Positions 1 through 4,827 of a DNA stretch of 8,349 bases are shown piece after piece. Below the pieces are notes generated by a model that searched no databases, was not told the origin of the DNA, and was given only the letters and a program-made list of their open reading frames with translations. Both the position numbers and the translations under genes were made by a program. Numbering within the stretch: the first letter of the stretch is position 1; every line of letters begins with the position of its first letter. Source of the DNA: Sulfurimonas sp. (GTDB taxonomy: Bacteria > Campylobacterota > Campylobacteria > Campylobacterales > Sulfurimonadaceae); assembly GCA_015487435.1 (NCBI GenBank), contig WFPU01000194.1:1-8349 (forward strand), written 5' to 3'.

Positions 1-3
1 AAT

Positions 4-210
4 TTAGCTATATTTTTTAAATGTTTCAAGCCATAAGGCATCTGTTTTTTTATTATTTTCTTTTTGTAGCAACAATGAATCTATAATATTAATAAGAGTA
101 TCTTCATCCATAAATTTTAATATATCTGGACTAATATTTGTTGAGTTTACATCATCGTAACTATTGAGCAAGTTCTGTATATCTAGAATAAGTTCTTCTT
201 TCTTAGTCAT
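4..210 (-). CDS. Hypothetical 68-aa acidic protein
   Basis: I do not recognise this small protein. It runs from an ATG to a TAA inside the window, so it is complete. An AAGGA Shine-Dalgarno sequence lies about 12 nt before the ATG, which supports translation. The product is mostly predicted helix, is rich in Asp, Glu, Asn and Lys, and has no membrane segment, signal peptide or cysteine. Residues about 29-52 (ISPDILKFMDEDTL and the following leucine/isoleucine-rich stretch) look like an amphipathic helical hairpin, which could be a small interaction domain. It lies 51 nt downstream of the 48-aa membrane-protein gene on the same strand, and both follow rnpB, so shared transcription is possible. 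No function can be assigned. Confidence that it is a real gene is moderate to good, based on the ribosome site, the co-directional context and the absence of a better gene on the other strand. Confidence 0.65.
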   Translation of the reverse strand: MTKKEELILDIQNLLNSYDDVNSTNISPDILKFMDEDTLINIIDSLLLQKENNKKTDALWLETFKKYS

Positions 211-261
211 AATTAGGTCATCCTTATTTAATGGTTAACATAATGTATATTCTCTTGAAAG

Positions 262-408
262 TTATTCATTAAGATTTGTAGCTGTATTTTCATTAACACT
301 TTTTACTGCTTCGCTTTTTGTATCTGTTTCAATTTCATAAGTCAGTGCAAACATTATAATGGCAATAGAAACCATTAGACCACCAAGCGATATAAATTTT
401 TCTTTCAT
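262..408 (-). CDS. Small single-pass membrane protein, 48 aa, unknown function
   Basis: This is a short open frame of ATG plus 47 codons ending in TAA. It is preceded by AGAGG (416-420) exactly 7 nt before the ATG, a good Shine-Dalgarno match. The translation starts MKEKFISLGGLMVSIAIIMF and continues ALTYEIETDTKSEAV to a polar Asn/Glu/Thr-rich tail. Residues 5-23 form one hydrophobic segment after a Lys-Glu-Lys start. By the positive-inside rule the short N-terminus should be cytoplasmic and the acidic, roughly 24-residue C-tail periplasmic. There is no lipobox or clear signal-peptidase site, so an anchored microprotein is likelier than a secreted one. It sits between rnpB and the 68-aa gene on the same strand. 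Similar short proteins are often auxiliary subunits or stress microproteins, but nothing here identifies a partner. That it is a gene is inferred from the ribosome site and the clean membrane-segment pattern. Confidence 0.6.
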   Translation of the reverse strand: MKEKFISLGGLMVSIAIIMFALTYEIETDTKSEAVKSVNENTATNLNE

Positions 409-454
409 TGAGTAACCTCTCGTATAATTTGATATTTTCTAATATTAACAGTGA

Positions 455-893
455 ATAGGCGTAATATAAGCCGAGTTTTGTAGCGATAGCATTAATCTAC
501 TGTATTTTTTACAAAATACATCTAGCGAAACAAAAGCGACAGTGTATAAACACCACATAAGAGGCTAACCATTTGTTTCTTGCTGCCGTGTTGGGTTTAC
601 AAGCCCTCTATGTTACCATAGAAGCTGGTGGTCTCTTACACCACCTTTTCACCGTTACTATTCTTAGTTCGCTAAAAGTTAAAAAATGCTATTACATTTT
701 TATGCTTTAGTGCGTTAGCGGCTAGCGAAAGATATTTGAGTAAATGCTCAAATATCGGCTAATTATAGAAGTATATTTTCTGTTGCACTTTCCCTCAGCT
801 TACGCTGGCCATCAGTTAGATGGAACACTCTCTTATAGCAGCTCGGACTTTCCTATTACAAATATTATGCAATTAACTATCTATTACACCTAT
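455..893 (-). ncRNA. rnpB: RNase P RNA (bacterial A-like)
   Basis: This is the catalytic RNA of ribonuclease P, which trims tRNA 5' leaders. Read on the minus strand, the conserved blocks occur in the right order: GGAAAGUCCGAGC (853-841, P4 5' strand), AGUGCAACAGAAA (about 793-781), GGUGAAAAGGUGG with AAGAGACCACCAGC (about 653-624), GUAAACCCAACACGGCAGCA (about 600-581), UAGAUUAAUGC (about 499-489), and ACAAAACUCGGCUUA (P4 3' strand, about 482-468). The ends are set by an 11-bp P1 helix: AUAGGUGUAAU (893-883) pairs with AUUACGCCUAU (465-455) with one G-U. A small P3-like hairpin pairs 873-868 with 860-855. Other helices are perfect stems at 731-740/747-756 (P12-like), 682-688/695-701, 668-674/723-729, and 501-508/513-520 (P18-like). 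The exact 5' and 3' ends are uncertain by about 5-10 nt. An open frame of 64 codons on the opposite strand inside it (744-938) is not a gene. Confidence 0.95.
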
Positions 894-896
894 AAA

Positions 897-902
897 ATAA
901 TA
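897..902 (-). promoter_or_regulatory. Candidate -10 element of rnpB
   Basis: On the minus strand TATTAT (902-897) matches the sigma-70 -10 consensus at five of six bases. It would place the transcription start near 890-893, where the P1 helix of RNase P RNA begins. No convincing -35 is seen; Campylobacterota vegetative promoters often lack one and use AT-rich upstream sequence, as found here. An overlapping TAGTAT (905-900) is an alternative. Confidence 0.35.
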
Positions 903-937
903 CTAAATAATTCCTTTCATAGCCCTTTTTTTATCTA

Positions 938-985
938 GTGAACATTTGTTCTTTTTACGTTTTTAAAGTATGAACAAATGTTCAC
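938..985. repeat. Perfect 14-bp inverted repeat spanning operator sites 1 and 2
   Basis: GTGAACATTTGTTC (938-951) and GAACAAATGTTCAC (972-985) are exact reverse complements separated by 20 AT-rich bases. Each arm is itself a near-palindrome, so the structure is best read as two oppositely oriented copies of the same operator, not as a transcription terminator. It lies between the divergent rnpB and TetR-gene promoters. Confidence 0.85.
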
Positions 986-1017
986 TTATCATAAGTTTAA
1001 ATTAACGAGTGTTCATA

Positions 1018-1023
1018 TATAAT
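1018..1023 (+). promoter_or_regulatory. Likely -10 element of the TetR-family gene
   Basis: TATAAT is an exact sigma-70 -10 hexamer between operator sites 3 and 4. It predicts a start near 1029-1031 and a leader of about 45 nt before the ATG at 1075. No good -35 is present about 17 bp upstream (995-1000 is GTTTAA). Operator 3 would cover the spacer upstream of the -10, and operator 4 begins just past the predicted start, which is ideal for repression. Confidence 0.6.
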
Positions 1024-1074
1024 AAATAAATACTTAACAAGTGTTCACTAAATTAAAAATAGGCTTTATCCTCA

Positions 1075-1686
1075 ATGAATACGGAACAATACAGAAAAAC
1101 TGGAACAAAACAGAAGATATTAAAAGTTGCAACTGCCCTATTCTCTGAGTATGGGTACAAAGGTACAAGTGTACGAAAAATTGCAACAGAGATAGGGATT
1201 AAGCAAAGTGCGTTGTATAATCACTTTGAAAATAAAGAGAGTATATTTTTAGAGGTATCAAAAGATATATTTACCACTCCGTTTACATTTGATGATGAAG
1301 AGATAAAACAAAGTGCGCTTAAAGGCAAGGCATTTATTAATAAGTTTGTACTACAGTATAAGCTTCTCACATTCGATAAAAACAACGAAAAGATGTTTCG
1401 ATTACTCATGATAGAGCTTTTGCAAAACAAAGAGCTTAGAGAGCAATTTATGAGTGAATTTCACGATAAGAATGTAAAGGTATTAGCTGAAGGCTTTTTT
1501 ATGATGATGCAAAACTCTATTGTTCGCTCAGGGGATCCAATGATGATGGCTTATGAATTCATCTCCACCCTATTCTACATAAGACTACAAGTAACCCTGC
1601 TTCGATTTGATTCAAAATCTACAGATATGTTATCTACTCAATTTGAAAAACATGTGGATTTTTTTTGGGAAAGTATAAAATTGTAG
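1075..1686 (+). CDS. TetR/AcrR-family transcriptional regulator
   Basis: This is a DNA-binding repressor-type protein of 203 aa, a normal length for the family. Residues about 14-60 are a TetR N-terminal helix-turn-helix: KQKILKVATALFSEYGYKGT followed by SVRKIATEIGIKQSALYNHF, then the typical NKESIF turn into helix 4. The recognition helix is about residues 42-50. The rest (about 65-203) is a helical ligand-binding and dimerisation domain with several Met-rich stretches and no recognisable ligand motif. Shine-Dalgarno support is weak (AGG at 1061-1063, about 11 nt upstream), but the ATG at 1075 gives a complete N-terminal arm. Four dyad operators and a TATAAT precede it, so autoregulation is likely. 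Its neighbours are a divergent RNase P RNA gene and a convergent metabolic operon, so no adjacent transporter or enzyme reveals its regulon. The effector is unknown. Confidence 0.93.
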   Translation: MNTEQYRKTGTKQKILKVATALFSEYGYKGTSVRKIATEIGIKQSALYNHFENKESIFLEVSKDIFTTPFTFDDEEIKQSALKGKAFINKFVLQYKLLTFDKNNEKMFRLLMIELLQNKELREQFMSEFHDKNVKVLAEGFFMMMQNSIVRSGDPMMMAYEFISTLFYIRLQVTLLRFDSKSTDMLSTQFEKHVDFFWESIKL

Positions 1687-1726
1687 ATAAAAATCAATTA
1701 ATACTATTTAATATTAGGTGATTGAT

Positions 1727-1757
1727 AAAAAAAAAGCAGCCTCTTGAGCTGCTTTTT
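1727..1757. terminator. Bidirectional intrinsic terminator
   Basis: AAAAAGCAGC (1731-1740) and GCTGCTTTTT (1748-1757) form a perfect 10-bp stem around a 7-nt loop. On the minus strand the stem leads into nine consecutive T residues (1735-1727), giving a strong terminator for the operon ending at oorC. On the plus strand it ends in five T residues, so it can also stop the TetR-gene transcript, whose stop codon is 1684-1686. Its position between two convergent gene ends fits a shared terminator. Confidence 0.9.
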
Positions 1758-1764
1758 AGAATCT

Positions 1765-2322
1765 CTATTTAGCCATAGCTTCTTTAGCGTATTTTTCGCC
1801 GAGAGAATAAGCTACTTTATTTACATCATGAACTTTAGCTGGCACTTTACTAAGCATTGTTTCAATAAGAATATCTTTATCTATGGCATTCATCATAGTA
1901 TTAGCAATTGCAAGAGCAACAACAGATTGAGTAATAACGTTACCGACCTCTTCCTTAGCAATTGTAATAATAGGAATTTCATAAATGTTCCATATTTTTC
2001 TATCTTCATCAGTTGGTTTTACTAAATTTGGATCAATAACAATTGTTCCACCCTTTTGAACACCATCTTTAAAAGAGTTATAACTTACTTGTGCAACAGA
2101 AAGCATGAAACTAATTTCACCATCATTTGCATATGGATAATAAATCTCTTTATCATCTAATTGAATATCAACAACAGTTGGTCCACCACGAACTTGTGAT
2201 GTATATGTTGCAGTTTTTAATCCATATCCGCCAGTTTTAATTTTTGCTGCTGCAAAAATTTCACCAGCAAGAAGAACACCTTGTCCACCAACACCTGTAA
2301 ATCTCATTAATGTTTTACTCAT
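1765..2322 (-). CDS. oorC: 2-oxoglutarate:acceptor oxidoreductase, gamma subunit
   Basis: This is the smallest catalytic-core subunit (185 aa) of the 2-oxoglutarate:ferredoxin/flavodoxin oxidoreductase. The complex catalyses 2-oxoglutarate + CoA + oxidised acceptor = succinyl-CoA + CO2 + reduced acceptor, reversibly in CO2-fixing members. The protein is a single POR-gamma domain. The N-terminal glycine-rich motif GVGGQGV (10-16) followed by LLAGEIFAAA is diagnostic, as is TYTSQVRGG (39-47), which is conserved across pyruvate and 2-oxoacid oxidoreductase gamma subunits. An AAGGAG ribosome site lies 9 nt before the ATG, and the gap to oorB is 11 nt. It is the last gene of the operon and is followed by the hairpin terminator at 1727-1757. 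Substrate choice (2-oxoglutarate rather than pyruvate or branched-chain 2-oxoacids) is inferred from the oorDABC order and linkage to sucCD. Confidence 0.93.
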   Translation of the reverse strand: MSKTLMRFTGVGGQGVLLAGEIFAAAKIKTGGYGLKTATYTSQVRGGPTVVDIQLDDKEIYYPYANDGEISFMLSVAQVSYNSFKDGVQKGGTIVIDPNLVKPTDEDRKIWNIYEIPIITIAKEEVGNVITQSVVALAIANTMMNAIDKDILIETMLSKVPAKVHDVNKVAYSLGEKYAKEAMAK

Positions 2323-2333
2323 AGTTGTTCTCC

Positions 2334-3191
2334 TTATATTTTTTTAGCAAAATCATCTTGTGTGATTTTTGCACGCTTACCTTGATGTGCATCTTGGATA
2401 TCTTTATACATATCACAATATTCACGAACTTCTAAATCCTGCTTAAGAACACCAGTTGGAAATAAATTTAATTTTTCTTCTTCCGTCATAGCGTCATATT
2501 TTTTCTTTGAAGTTGTGATGCTATCAATCCATTCTAAATTTTCCATAGCAGAAACCATTTTATTTTTTCTACCGAGATTGATATGACAATTAGAAAGCAC
2601 TTCCATCATAGAAAAACCTTTATGTTCAAGTGCTTTTATAATAATTTTTTCTAATTTTTTAGGATCAAGCATAGTTTCACGAGCAACAAAAGATGCTCCA
2701 GATGCGATAGCTAATTCACAAGTATCAAAAGTTGGATCAATATTACCAATTTTTTGAGTTACTGTCCACATACCCTGAGGAGTAGTTGGAGAAGTTTGTG
2801 AATTAGTAAGACCATAGATGAAATTATTAATAACAATCATTGTAATATCAATATTTCTTCTACAGCCATGAATAGTATGGTTACCACCAATTGCAAGTGC
2901 GTCACCATCTCCAGCAACACAAACAACTACTTTATCTGGACAAGCAAGTTTTACACCTGTTGCATATGCTACAGTACGACCATGTGTTGTATGGATAGTA
3001 TTAAAATCTACATATGATGAAAATCTACCAGAACAACCTATTCCAGAAATAACACATACGTCATCTTGCTTTATACCCATTTTTTCGATAGCTCTTACAA
3101 AAGCTTTAAGGATAACACCATCGCCACAACCCCAACACCATAGTGTTGGCATCTTTTGAATTCTTAAATATTTTTCATAATTGAATGCCAT
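2334..3191 (-). CDS. oorB: 2-oxoglutarate:acceptor oxidoreductase, beta subunit (TPP-binding)
   Basis: This is the thiamine-diphosphate-binding subunit (285 aa) of the OorDABC complex. The N-terminus has WCWGCGDG (18-25), the usual Cys-rich start of this subunit family. The TPP/Mg2+ motif begins at GDGD (94-97), continues through ALAIGGNHTIHGCRRNI and ends at the conserved NN of INNFIYGLTNSQTSPT (121-136). The GIGCSGR (50-56) and HTTHGR (67-72) stretches are typical of 2-oxoacid:ferredoxin oxidoreductase beta subunits. The length is normal. An AAGGAG ribosome site lies 9 nt upstream, inside the end of oorA, and only 1 nt separates the two genes, implying translational coupling. The beta subunit works with the alpha subunit on 2-oxoglutarate decarboxylation or, in reverse, succinyl-CoA carboxylation; electrons pass to the ferredoxin-like OorD. 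The family call is very secure; the exact substrate comes from context. Confidence 0.95.
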   Translation of the reverse strand: MAFNYEKYLRIQKMPTLWCWGCGDGVILKAFVRAIEKMGIKQDDVCVISGIGCSGRFSSYVDFNTIHTTHGRTVAYATGVKLACPDKVVVCVAGDGDALAIGGNHTIHGCRRNIDITMIVINNFIYGLTNSQTSPTTPQGMWTVTQKIGNIDPTFDTCELAIASGASFVARETMLDPKKLEKIIIKALEHKGFSMMEVLSNCHINLGRKNKMVSAMENLEWIDSITTSKKKYDAMTEEEKLNLFPTGVLKQDLEVREYCDMYKDIQDAHQGKRAKITQDDFAKKI

Positions 3192-3192
3192 A

Positions 3193-4326
3193 TTATAACT
3201 CCTTCACTTTATTTACAATCTCATAAGGAGATATTGGTCTACCGTTAACTTTAAATAAACCATCTATATCTAATCTAGAAGATGCTCTTTGAACTTCACT
3301 GTGAAATTGACCAATGTTAAGTTCTACAACTAAAACTTTTTCAATTTTATCAGTATGCTCTTTTATTTTCTTAGCTGGAGAAGGCCAAATTGTAATTGGT
3401 CTAAATAAGCCAGCTTTAATACCATCAGCACGAAGATGACGAATTGATTCTTTAGCTGCAAGTGAAACTGAACCATATGCTATAATCATAACTTCAGCAT
3501 CATCCATCATAAATTCTTCATAAGACTCTAGCTCTTCTTCATGTAGTGCAACTTTATCTTCTAAACGCTGAATAAGTTTACGACATGTTTCGATCTCCTC
3601 AGTTGGGAAACCGTTTTTATCATGGTGAAGACCTGTAAAGTGGTATCTATAACCTTCAAACATTGGGTTAAGAACTGCTGGCTCATCATGCTCACACTCA
3701 TATGGAAAATATTCTTCAGCAGGACCATCAAATTTCTTTCTTGGAACGATTCCAGCTTTAACTTCTTCAAGTGTTGGAAGTTCAGCTTTACCATGCATGT
3801 GACCAATAGTCTCATCAAGTAAAACGATAACTGGTTGCATAAATCTGTCGGCAATATTAAAAGCTCTTACAGTTTCAGTATAACATTCAGCTAAAGTACC
3901 TGCGCATAAAGTGATTGATTTATAATCACCATGTGATGGATTTTTAGATTGAAGGATATCACCTTGAGATACACGAGTTGGAAGACCAGTAGATGGACCA
4001 CCACGCATAACATTTACACAAACTAAAGGTACTTCTGCCATTTGAGCAAGACCTAAGTTTTCAGCTTTTAAACTCATACCTGGTCCAGAAGTACCAGTCA
4101 TAGTTCTTTTTCCAGCCATTCCTGCACCAATTACTGCACAGATTGCTGCTATCTCATCTTCCATTTGAATACATGTACCACCAACCTTTGGTAAAAGGTC
4201 AGAGATAACATGCATGACTTCACTTGATGGTGTCAGTGGATACCCACCGAAAAAAGTACAACCAGCATCAACACCTGCAATCGCTGCTAGCTCATTACCA
4301 GTTGATATAATTTCTCTTGTTGCCAT
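3193..4326 (-). CDS. oorA: 2-oxoglutarate:acceptor oxidoreductase, alpha subunit
   Basis: This is the alpha subunit (377 aa) of the 2-oxoglutarate:ferredoxin/flavodoxin oxidoreductase. The N-terminal pyrimidine-type domain carries GYPLTPSSE (28-36), the family's substrate/CoA-site motif. It also has QMEDEIAA (54-61), with the Glu expected to contact the TPP aminopyrimidine, then GTSGPG (78-83) and RGGPSTGLPTR (108-118). The C-terminal part (about 255-377) is the second transketolase-like domain that completes the alpha fold. In contrast to the multi-domain pyruvate oxidoreductases of some bacteria, it has no fused gamma, delta or beta domain, which fits the four-gene oor organisation. Its ATG overlaps the oorD TAA by 1 nt (TAATG) and has AAGGAG 7 nt upstream, so it is translationally coupled to oorD. 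The next gene, oorB, follows after 1 nt. Confidence 0.95.
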   Translation of the reverse strand: MATREIISTGNELAAIAGVDAGCTFFGGYPLTPSSEVMHVISDLLPKVGGTCIQMEDEIAAICAVIGAGMAGKRTMTGTSGPGMSLKAENLGLAQMAEVPLVCVNVMRGGPSTGLPTRVSQGDILQSKNPSHGDYKSITLCAGTLAECYTETVRAFNIADRFMQPVIVLLDETIGHMHGKAELPTLEEVKAGIVPRKKFDGPAEEYFPYECEHDEPAVLNPMFEGYRYHFTGLHHDKNGFPTEEIETCRKLIQRLEDKVALHEEELESYEEFMMDDAEVMIIAYGSVSLAAKESIRHLRADGIKAGLFRPITIWPSPAKKIKEHTDKIEKVLVVELNIGQFHSEVQRASSRLDIDGLFKVNGRPISPYEIVNKVKEL

Positions 4327-4673
4327 TATCTAGCTCCTTGTTCTATTGAATAGTAGTTGTTAGCAGCAATTGCTGCTTGACGAGCTTTAGCTTCATCAGT
4401 AAGTTTTGCAAAACTTAAACCTGCTGCTTTTAGATCAGCTTTCTCTGCTACAAAAATAGCAAAATCTGGGCATGATAATTCACACTCATTGCACCCAATA
4501 CAAGATTCTGGATGCTCAACAGCAATCATCGCACCAAGTGTTGATGAAATTTCGTATCTCATAGCTAGCACACCAGATGGACATACAGATACACAGATAT
4601 CACACGCTTTACAATTGCTAGTGTTTACCCATACTGGTTGATCTCCTGGATTTTCAGTTAGAAAAGTTGACAT
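4326..4673 (-). CDS. oorD: 2-oxoglutarate:acceptor oxidoreductase, ferredoxin-like delta subunit
   Basis: This is the electron-transfer subunit (115 aa) of the OorDABC complex. It is a bacterial-type ferredoxin with two [4Fe-4S] binding motifs: Cys21-x2-Cys24-x2-Cys27-x3-Cys31-Pro and Cys58-x2-Cys61-x2-Cys64-x3-Cys68-Pro. The stretch between the clusters is longer than in minimal 2[4Fe-4S] ferredoxins, and a helical tail of about 40 aa follows, as expected for a dedicated subunit and not a free ferredoxin. It is the first gene of the oor set. AGGAG (4679-4683) lies 5 nt before the ATG, and the TAA stop overlaps the oorA start. It is preceded by a 154-nt gap from sucD with inverted repeats and a candidate promoter, so the oor genes may have their own transcript. 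The presence of a separate delta gene is characteristic of Campylobacterota OOR. Confidence 0.94.
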   Translation of the reverse strand: MSTFLTENPGDQPVWVNTSNCKACDICVSVCPSGVLAMRYEISSTLGAMIAVEHPESCIGCNECELSCPDFAIFVAEKADLKAAGLSFAKLTDEAKARQAAIAANNYYSIEQGAR

Positions 4674-4692
4674 TTATTCTCCTATTTTTAAA

Positions 4693-4735
4693 GTGTAGAT
4701 AAAATCTGCACATTACTCTTTGATAACAAAGAGTA
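4693..4735 (-). promoter_or_regulatory. Two leader hairpins immediately upstream of oorD
   Basis: A perfect 9-bp stem, TACTCTTTG (4714-4722) with CAAAGAGTA (4727-4735), closes a 4-nt loop. Next to it, GTGTAGAT (4693-4700) and ATCTGCAC (4704-4711) form a second stem with 7 of 8 pairs in the minus-strand RNA. Neither is followed by a U-run in the oorD direction, so they are not intrinsic terminators. The second hairpin ends 9 nt before the oorD ribosome site (AGGAG, 4679-4683). They may stabilise the oor transcript end after processing or modulate oorD translation; the function is inferred. Confidence 0.55.
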
Positions 4736-4754
4736 TCTAAGTTTTCATAATTTT

Positions 4755-4784
4755 ATTCTAAATTGTGCTATTAGCGCCTCACAA
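4755..4784 (-). promoter_or_regulatory. Candidate internal promoter for oorDABC
   Basis: On the minus strand TTGTGA (4784-4779) and TAGAAT (4760-4755) are separated by 18 bp. They match the -35 and -10 consensus at four and five of six positions. The predicted start near 4748 would give oorD a leader of about 75 nt containing the two hairpins. The inverted repeat ATTGTG-N12-CACAAT (4762-4785) fills the spacer and could be an operator. AT-rich genomes give such matches by chance, so confidence is limited. Confidence 0.35.
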
Positions 4785-4827
4785 TATAATTATCTGTTAC
4801 TTTATGAGGCTCACACTAAAAAATTAA

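Larger units (their letters stand above)
938..1048. promoter_or_regulatory. Four-site phased operator array (TetR-type palindromes)
   Basis: Four copies of a 14-bp dyad, consensus TKAACRNNTGTTCA, lie in front of the TetR-family gene. Site 1 is TGAACATTTGTTCT (939-952), site 2 is TGAACAAATGTTCA (971-984, a perfect 6+6 palindrome), site 3 is TTAACGAGTGTTCA (1002-1015) and site 4 is TTAACAAGTGTTCA (1034-1047). Their centres are 32, 31 and 32 bp apart, which is three helical turns each, so all four lie on the same face of the DNA. Sites 3 and 4 bracket the likely -10 element at 1018-1023. Known biology of the family: TetR regulators bind short palindromes and usually repress their own promoter. 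Inference: these are autoregulatory operators for the product of the gene at 1075-1686, possibly bound cooperatively. Site 1 also lies about 45 bp upstream of the RNase P RNA 5' end. Confidence 0.8.

Noticed and set aside
744..938. Open frame of 64 codons on the plus strand
   Set aside because: It lies antisense to the conserved RNase P RNA core and its upstream leader, and its composition reflects that RNA. No ribosome site supports it.
938..985. 14-bp inverted repeat as an intrinsic terminator or mobile-element end
   Set aside because: The 20-nt AT-rich spacer, lack of a following T-run, and recurrence of the same half-sites at 1002-1015 and 1034-1047 fit operators better. No transposase or target duplication is nearby.
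938..1048. CRISPR-like array because of the regular 31-32 bp spacing of a short repeat
   Set aside because: The repeats are only 14 bp, differ from copy to copy, include an inverted copy pair, and lie in a promoter with no cas genes. Helical phasing explains the spacing.
1765..1785. oorC and sucD end in nearly the same DNA and the same residues (AMAK then stop)
   Set aside because: The similarity covers about 15 bp at the two gene ends only. The proteins are unrelated and a short Ala/Lys-rich tail can arise by chance, so it is not treated as a repeat or recombination site.
1744..2025. Plus-strand open frame of 93 codons, and similar frames at 3622-3822, 5135-5371, 5356-5691, 5779-6045 and 7632-7823
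   Set aside because: All lie antisense within oor, suc or fumarase genes whose protein families are certain. The translations are low-complexity shadows.
3561..3854. Minus-strand 97-codon frame inside oorA
   Set aside because: It overlaps oorA in another frame on the same strand; the oorA frame has clear family motifs throughout, so there is no sign of a frameshift or nested gene.
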